Source: Rutpela maculata (taxonomy: Eukaryota > Arthropoda > Insecta > Coleoptera > Cerambycidae). Taken from it: DNA of 64,000 nt. Of the stretch, positions 58,180-64,000 are shown piece by piece (the first letter of the stretch is position 1; each line of letters begins with the position of its first letter). The position numbers and the translations under genes are program-made. The stretch lies in NCBI GenBank assembly GCA_936432065.2, contig OW386293.2, forward strand, positions 26,424,234-26,488,233. Reading direction: 5' to 3'. The notes below the pieces were generated by a model. The model was not told the origin of the DNA, did no database searches, and was given only the letters and a program-made list of their open reading frames with translations.

Positions 58180-59246
58180 GCCCAACAGTTCTGAAAGTGT
58201 ATACTAAACCGTGATCTCTGCAGAAAGCAGTCAGTTGCTACCAGTGAACGACAGCGAGCACAAGTGCCTTCTCCAGGGAACCCGCCAGCAGACGTAAGTT
58301 ACAATATTTGAATTATATTTCCGCGACACTGTACTAAGTTGCGCCTACCTCAGTCAATATCCACGCGCACCGTCTCCCCGTCATTACCGTGAATAGAGGG
58401 GATAGTGGACTAGATACCCGACGCGCCGAGATCAGAAAGTTCAGTTCCTGACGAGCTCCAACAGCGATCAGACGTGCCCACTGCAGCCAGCTCCGGAAAT
58501 AAGAGTAAGTGAAATTTTTCTAAGACCGGGAGACAGAAAATAATGGTAAAGTCCGCGATTTCTGACTTGTAAAATATTCTTCATTTAACCGTTTCATCTG
58601 AAAATAATACAAGTATTCATTTACCGCTACGCACCGTGGCTGCACATTCTCCCACTCTACCGGATTGTTGAAAGAGGAAAGTCTTTATTAAAACTCGTGA
58701 TATCAAACAGTCGTGGTCGGCCGCTCCACGACTCAAGACGTACCTAGCTGTAAGTAAACAGGAGCCCCGCCAACCGTGCAAAGACCGATCCTCGAAGATT
58801 GCTCCTTCCTCGACTACGTCATTACCGCACGCAGCAAATATAGAGTCCCCCACTCTAACCGAGAATCTTCTGTTATAGTCACCGCTGAGAAGACCGAACC
58901 CGGCAGTTCTACAAGAGACCGTCACCAGACCGGACGTGGGCCAGGACGAAAAGTGAGTAGGTTCAAAAATAATAGGTAAAGGTAACGAATTGGCTGATAT
59001 TAGGGAATCATATCTTTCTGTTATTTGTTTTGGTAAGATCTGTGTTCTCGGGGTACCAGAGGGTCTAGTCGTCTCCCAGAAGGTACGCCGTGGGCATAGG
59101 TTGGGCGCACCAATGACTCTAGGGTCTAGTCGTTCTTTTCAGAGGCTGTTGTTGTGCTTACCGCTTTAATTATTCTTTGTTACCTATATCACTGTCACTG
59201 GTAAAGTTCTGTGTTCTTGTAGAAGAACGCACTACCGGGCGTCAAA
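58180..59246 (+). other. GC-richer retroelement-like leader or LTR sequence
   Basis: Composition rises well above the flanks. It contains several GTAAGT/GTGAGT donor-like sites (for example near 58295, 58505 and 58952) and a repeated agggtctagtcgt. It ends with gtgttcttgtagaagaacgc, similar to the end of the LTR-like piece before 33846. No protein match. Probably the LTR/leader of Gypsy-B or a relative. Confidence 0.35.
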
Positions 59247-59365
59247 ATGACGCGACACCAATTTATTTCTCAGGGGGCGCCAGTCGCGTATTACCCCGTT
59301 CTTCTACCTCCCAGGCGGGTTCGAGATAAGATGCACTTCGGTAGCCGAGTAATGGGACCAAGGCG
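59247..59365 (+). repeat. Retrotransposon leader block shared with 33846-33960
   Basis: Starts atgacgcgacaccaattta. The 101-aa frame over it (59247-59552) runs into tandem repeats and is not conserved in the other copy, so I do not call a protein. Confidence 0.55.
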
Positions 59366-59375
59366 GCATAAGTAC

Positions 59376-59862
59376 GAATCAGTACGAGTTTCGGAAGCTG
59401 TTTTTCTTATGCAAGAAGACAACTTCTATTTTAATCATTTTAAGTCAACAAAATTAACGTATACCCCAAATGGAAACTACGAGTTTCAGAAGCCGTTCTT
59501 CGCTCAAGAAGACGCTTCAATTTTTTTTTTATACTTTTTTCACAAGTCGTGATGACCGCACGAGTATCGTAAGCCGATTTAATCTACCTTACGAAGTAGA
59601 AACTACGAGACGAGTTTCAGAAGCCGTTCTTCGCTCAAGAAGACGCTTCAATTTTTTTTTATACTTTTTTCACAAGTCGTGATGACCGCACGAGTATCGT
59701 AAGCCGATTTAATCTACCTTACGAAGTAGAAACTACGAGACGAGTTTCAGAAGCCGTTCTTCGCTCAAGAAGACGCTTCAATTTTTTTTTTATACTTTTT
59801 TCACAAAGTAGTGATGACCGCACGAGTATCGTAAGCCGATTCAATCTACCTTACGAAGAACC
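59376..59862 (+). repeat. 130-bp tandem repeats in the Gypsy-B leader
   Basis: Three near-identical ~130-bp units start near 59481, 59612 and 59742 (gagtttcagaagccgttctt ... cttcaattttttttttatac). A diverged unit at 59376-59480 precedes them. Confidence 0.85.
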
Positions 59863-60453
59863 AATTTCTAACCATTATAAGTTAACAAAATTCATGTTAG
59901 AAAAATATTTCATTAAAAACAACACATTGTGTTTGTTAATCGACGCGTCCCAGTCGACGACTTGCTAAAAAGTCAATCTAGTTGCAGAACTGCATTTTCC
60001 ATGTGCAGAAATGGAAAGATGACCCAGCCTGTCGCAAGGGCGCGGCATGGTGAAGTCTGGAACTCAAAGGCGAGGACCGTCCAAGCTGCGGCATGGAGAT
60101 ATAGACAGCCTCTTCTAGAAAGGGCCGAAGTTAAGCAAGAGCGAGACCAGGGCGAAAAAGCGAGTGCAACGAATTAGTGAGAGTGGACGCTAATCAAAAT
60201 TGTGCTACGCTTCGCTTCGCTTCGCACCTCGACGCGGGTGTAATTAAGTTGATAAAAATGTTGTATCAACTTGGCGTATTGTTTAAAAAAATGTATTTAT
60301 TTTTAAGTTAGATAGGCGAATCAGCCGTCTGCCCCAATTAAGGCCGTTATTTTTAAACATCTGTACCATAGGTCAGACCGTCAAATGAAGGCATACAGAA
60401 ATACAAGTGAATATGGAAATTAAAGGCAATCGATGAGTAGAAAAGATTCAACC
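59863..60453 (+). other. Gypsy-B internal non-coding sequence
   Basis: No gene recognised. The 82-aa frame at 59929-60177 is unrecognised. A short cgcttcgcttcgcttcgc run lies near 60210. Confidence 0.4.
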
Positions 60454-60465
60454 AAAGGAGGGGAG
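60454..60465 (+). other. Polypurine tract of Gypsy-B
   Basis: AAAGGAGGGGAG directly before an LTR start TGTTGTAGAACTC. Confidence 0.65.
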
Positions 60466-60575
60466 TGTTGTAGAACTCTCCAAAATCGTCCTAAGTTGAA
60501 GACATAATCAAAATTCGACTTAGGCAAAAATTTCATTTAAAGACATTTTTGGGAGTCTGCAGAGGCGCAGATCAG
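60466..60575 (+). repeat. Truncated Gypsy-B 3' LTR start
   Basis: About 110 bp, closely matching the inward-read tip of the right arm at 35604. It breaks off at cagtcca, where integrase sequence begins. Confidence 0.65.
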
Positions 60576-61220
60576 TCCAGAGATATCCAAGACCAAATTG
60601 AACGATGGAATACTCTAGTGCGACAAGCAGATAAAACCGAGGCAGAGGTGAAATTCGTCAATACAAGACAAGTGATAGGCGGCACACTTTGGACGAGAGG
60701 CGAAAATGTTATAGAAAAATTATACGTACCAAAACGTATGGTCATGAGAGTAATATCTCATTTTCACGACCGACCGGAAGTAGGTCACCCCGGCCGCGAT
60801 GAAACTGTTAGAATCATCTCGGGCCGCTATTATTTTAATAATTTGTCGAGACTAGTTAACAAATATTTAAATGAGTGCATTATTTGTAATTCCGTAAAAA
60901 GCAGACAATCACAACCGAAGGCTCCTCTCAGAAGCCATGCTCCATCGCATCCGTTCGAAGTTCTAAGCGTCGATGTAATCGGACCGCTTCAGCGAACCAA
61001 AGATGCAGATAACCGATATATATTAATGGTAGAGGATGTATTTAGTAAGTGGGTCGAAGCCAAGGCGTTCACCCAAGTCAGTGGAAAAACAATAGCACAA
61101 TTTATCGAAGAGGAACTAGTGGCGAGATATGGCGTTCCGAGGGTCATCATTTCCGACCAGGGAGGCCACTTCAATTCCGGCTTTTACGATACGTTCTGTA
61201 CACGTAACAATATCTTCTGA
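60576..61220 (+). pseudogene. Inverted duplicate of part of Gypsy-B integrase
   Basis: 60576-61213 is a 638-bp reverse complement of 61795-62432, with equal length and the same translated residues. It covers the pre-integrase linker, the HHCC region and the first two catalytic Asp (SVDVIGPL and IISDQGGHF); the Glu is missing. The frame stops at 61218-61220 soon after the duplication ends. It is fused upstream to the truncated LTR with microhomology tccaga. Not functional. It could be a rearrangement of a Gypsy-B copy or an assembly artefact. Confidence 0.85.
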
Positions 61221-64000
61221 TTCTTCAGACAATTCCAATTCAACATCGGGGTCTCCCTTAGGTGCCGGCCTGATGGCATCGACATGTAATCTCGTCGAAG
61301 TTACCCCCTTGTGAATGAGGTAAACTTCATTGGACAATCTCTTTAAAACCTTGTGTGGCCCACTCCACGACGGTGTGAAGGTATGATCCTTCCTGATCCT
61401 TTTAGTCATTACCATATCTCCCACTTTATATACGACCGGCGTTACCGCCACTTTGGGCGCGTAACGCCATTGGTAATTTGTTTGATTTTTACGAATCTCC
61501 TTGACTCTTTCAAGGCGGGGAACGTCCGCTTGATTACGACGTTCTTGTCTATAAGCGAACATATTCCAATCACCAATCTGCGGTAATTCATAACCGAGTA
61601 CTACGAAACTGGGCGTATGCCCCGTAGCGGCGTTTTTTCTTGTTCTCAAGATATATGCCATCTGACTAACATGTCGATCCCACTCGTCGTTGGGTGAACC
61701 ATATAATAAGGTTTTTAAGATCTTCTTAGCTTCTTGCACCCTCCTTTCTATTGGATTGGCCTGTTGGTGGTAAGCTGCTGTGAAGAATCTTTCAATATTG
61801 TTACGTGTACAGAACGTATCGTAAAAGCCGGAATTGAAGTGGCCTCCCTGGTCGGAAATGATGACCCTCGGAACGCCATATCTCGCCACTAGTTCCTCTT
61901 CGATAAATTGTGCTATTGTTTTTCCACTGACTTGGGTGAACGCCTTGGCTTCGACCCACTTACTAAATACATCCTCTACCATTAATATATATCGGTTATC
62001 TGCATCTTTGGTTCGCTGAAGCGGTCCGATTACATCGACGCTTAGAACTTCGAACGGATGCGATGGAGCATGGCTTCTGAGAGGAGCCTTCGGTTGTGAT
62101 TGTCTGCTTTTTACGGAATTACAAATAATGCACTCATTTAAATATTTGTTAACTAGTCTCGACAAATTATTAAAATAATAGCGGCCCGAGATGATTCTAA
62201 CAGTTTCATCGCGGCCGGGGTGACCTACTTCCGGTCGGTCGTGAAAATGAGATATTACTCTCATGACCATACGTTTTGGTACGTATAATTTTTCTATAAC
62301 ATTTTCGCCTCTCGTCCAAAGTGTGCCGCCTATCACTTGTCTTGTATTGACGAATTTCACCTCTGCCTCGGTTTTATCTGCTTGTCGCACTAGAGTATTC
62401 CATCGTTCAATTTGGTCTTGGATATCTCTGGAGTGCATTTGCGCTTCTCTGACCTGATCGTTTAATTCCAATGTGGTAATCACTGATATTCGTTCCTTGT
62501 ACGAGAATTTTGGTGGATACATCCTTTCCTCTTCGTCGTTTGCTTCGACGTTTGGGCCTTGAGGATTCCTGCTAAGATAGTCTGCCAATATATTTTCCTT
62601 GCCGGGACAATGTTCTATGGTGAAGCTGTATTCCTGAAGTAATAATGACCAACGTGTAAATTTCGTTTTCTCGTCCTTATGCTTATTTAACCATAGTAAA
62701 GCTCGATTGTCGGTTTTGACTATAAATGGACGGTCTGCCAAATATATTTTGTATTTCCTTATATAATTAACGACGCTCAAACATTCCAATTCATTGATAT
62801 GGTATTTTCTCTCCGTCGGAGATAACGTATTACTAGCATAAGAGACGATGTGCTTCTGGTCATTATCCCCCAATTGATATAATACTGCAGATAATCCTAT
62901 TAAGGATGCGTCCGTCTGCAGTATGAACATTTTATTGAAATCTGGCCGGTGCAGTCCTAGAGGTTTATTTAATACCTCTTTCAGTAGGATAAAGGATTCT
63001 TGGGCTTCTGTATTCCACTTATAGCGCCAGTCCTTCGAGAGTAGTCGGGTCAAGGGCTTAGTAATTATTGCAACATTAGGGATATATTCACGTACCCAAT
63101 TACATAGGCCAAGGAAACTCTGAAGCTGGCGCCTTGTCGTAGGCACAGGATAGCTCTGTATCTGCAGAATATGTTTTTCTAAAGGTTGAGTAGTATTGGC
63201 ATTTATCTTATGCCCGAGATAGGTTATACTAGATGTGGCTACCACACATTTTTCTGGTGACACTTTTAAATTATGTAAACGTAGGCGTTCAAAGACGGCT
63301 CTCAGATGGTTTACATGCTGATCTATATTTTCACTGTAGATGATAATATCATCGAGATATACTTTGCAGAAATGATGCAAGTAGCCGGTCAATACGTCTC
63401 TTGCCATAAATTTTTGGAATGTACATGGAGCGGTCTTCAATCCGAAAGGCATCACGTTAAATCGATAAGATGCTCCATCTAATGTTGTAAACGTAGAATA
63501 ATTTTTTGACGACTCCTCAAGAGGGATTTGCCAATATCCGCTCTTGAGGTCCAACACCGTAAATATGTTGGCGTTTCCTAGATCCTTTATACTCTCGTAT
63601 ATCTTAGGTAAGACGGATGCTTCGTCTTCCGTTACTTCATTTAAGTGACGATAATCAATGCAGAAGCGAGGCTTCTTGCCGGGCCTTTCTATTATAATGG
63701 GAGGCGAACTGTACTGAGCGGTACTCGGTTCTATAACTCCGGCTTTCAGCATCTCTTCAATTTGATCGTACATAACTTTTTTCTTAGTAGGAGACATAGG
63801 ATAAGGTTTGATATTGAACGGGCGGTCGTCTTTAACTTTTATTTTATGTTTCGTTGTCACCGTGGTAGCTTGGGTAGGCACCGCGGTGAACAATTCAGCG
63901 AATTCCTCGAATAGAGGTTTTAAATTATCGTTTCCGATGATCAGTTCTTCGGGAAGCCGGCATTGCTTCCTTGCTTGATGTGCCGCTTGATTCCAGAAGA
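61214..64000 (-). CDS. pol: Gypsy-B Pol (RT-RNaseH-IN), partial
   Basis: A minus-strand frame open from the window end; the in-frame ATG-like start near 63893 is not the real start, since EELIIGNDNLKPLF reads upstream of it without a stop. Numbering from 63893: RT has D115 in LDLKSG and YLDD at 179-182. RNase H has D328 in TDAS, E368 or E370, and D395. Integrase has H551/H558/C588/C591, D620, D681 and E716, and a SWSGPHKV GPY-like end near 842-849. Protease and gag lie outside the window. From residue ~896 the frame leaves true Pol and reads the antisense of the inverted duplicate (to 61116), so the C-terminus is foreign. It belongs to a different Ty3/Gypsy lineage from Gypsy-A. All catalytic residues seen are intact. 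Confidence 0.88.

Noticed and set aside
59929..60177. 82-aa plus frame
   Set aside because: No domain; GC-rich retroelement leader makes chance frames likely.
1..64000. tRNA genes, CRISPR arrays, bacterial promoters or ribosome binding sites
   Set aside because: No cloverleaf-compatible A/B-box pair, no regular spacer-repeat array and no bacterial gene layout seen by eye; tRNAscan-SE would settle the first.

Overview
The window is AT-rich, intron-bearing-type animal DNA. I see no intact host gene, no tRNA, no rRNA gene and no bacterial signal. It is a dense, nested landscape of transposable elements. The element mix (Ty3/Gypsy retrotransposons with a Leu-type primer site, Jockey/RTE-like LINE fragments, a 5S-derived SINE, a hAT-like deletion derivative, long foldback elements, THAP-domain relics and a Cys-rich metazoan mobile-gene family) points to an arthropod, most likely an insect with a large repeat-rich genome such as a beetle. 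The species cannot be fixed from sequence alone.

Layout. 1-925 is a foldback element. 2338-6117 is an inverted-repeat-bounded element carrying a broken gene of a widespread uncharacterised invertebrate family, into which a 5'-truncated LINE was inserted. 6757-7447 is the first of several TACTTCCAC elements. 7757-11005 is a 3.2 kb imperfect palindrome. 13429-19665 is a complete Gypsy element (Gypsy-A, minus strand) with identical 462-bp LTRs, 4-bp target duplications, PBS, PPT, gag and an intact pol. 20132-21941 and 44681-46401 are two copies of one TA-flanked foldback family. 23585-26774 is an inverted-repeat element with a 407-bp MITE nested in one arm. 27290-27900 is a degenerate ~105-bp tandem array. 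31381-35604 has two LTR-like arms facing each other, with a 5S-derived SINE and other insertions inside. 37245-39446 is a hAT-like non-autonomous element with a TACTTCCAC element nested in it. 40293-40562 and 53561-53999 are near-perfect hairpins. 48803-53111 is a second, internally deleted Gypsy-A relative on the plus strand. 56502-58033 is a foldback element with a minisatellite core. 58180-64000 is a rearranged Gypsy-B region: plus-strand leader, PPT and LTR start, then an inverted duplicate of part of integrase, then a minus-strand pol that runs off the window end.

How the parts relate. Only Gypsy-A looks capable of function: its gag and pol are joined by a likely -1 frameshift site directly before the gag stop, and every catalytic residue I looked for is present. 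Everything else is truncated, decayed or non-autonomous. The best lead for something undescribed is the 2338-6117 element, because its long terminal inverted repeats bracket a gene family usually listed only as uncharacterised proteins; a second Cys-rich tail, possibly of that type, sits at 19928-20109 beside another foldback element.
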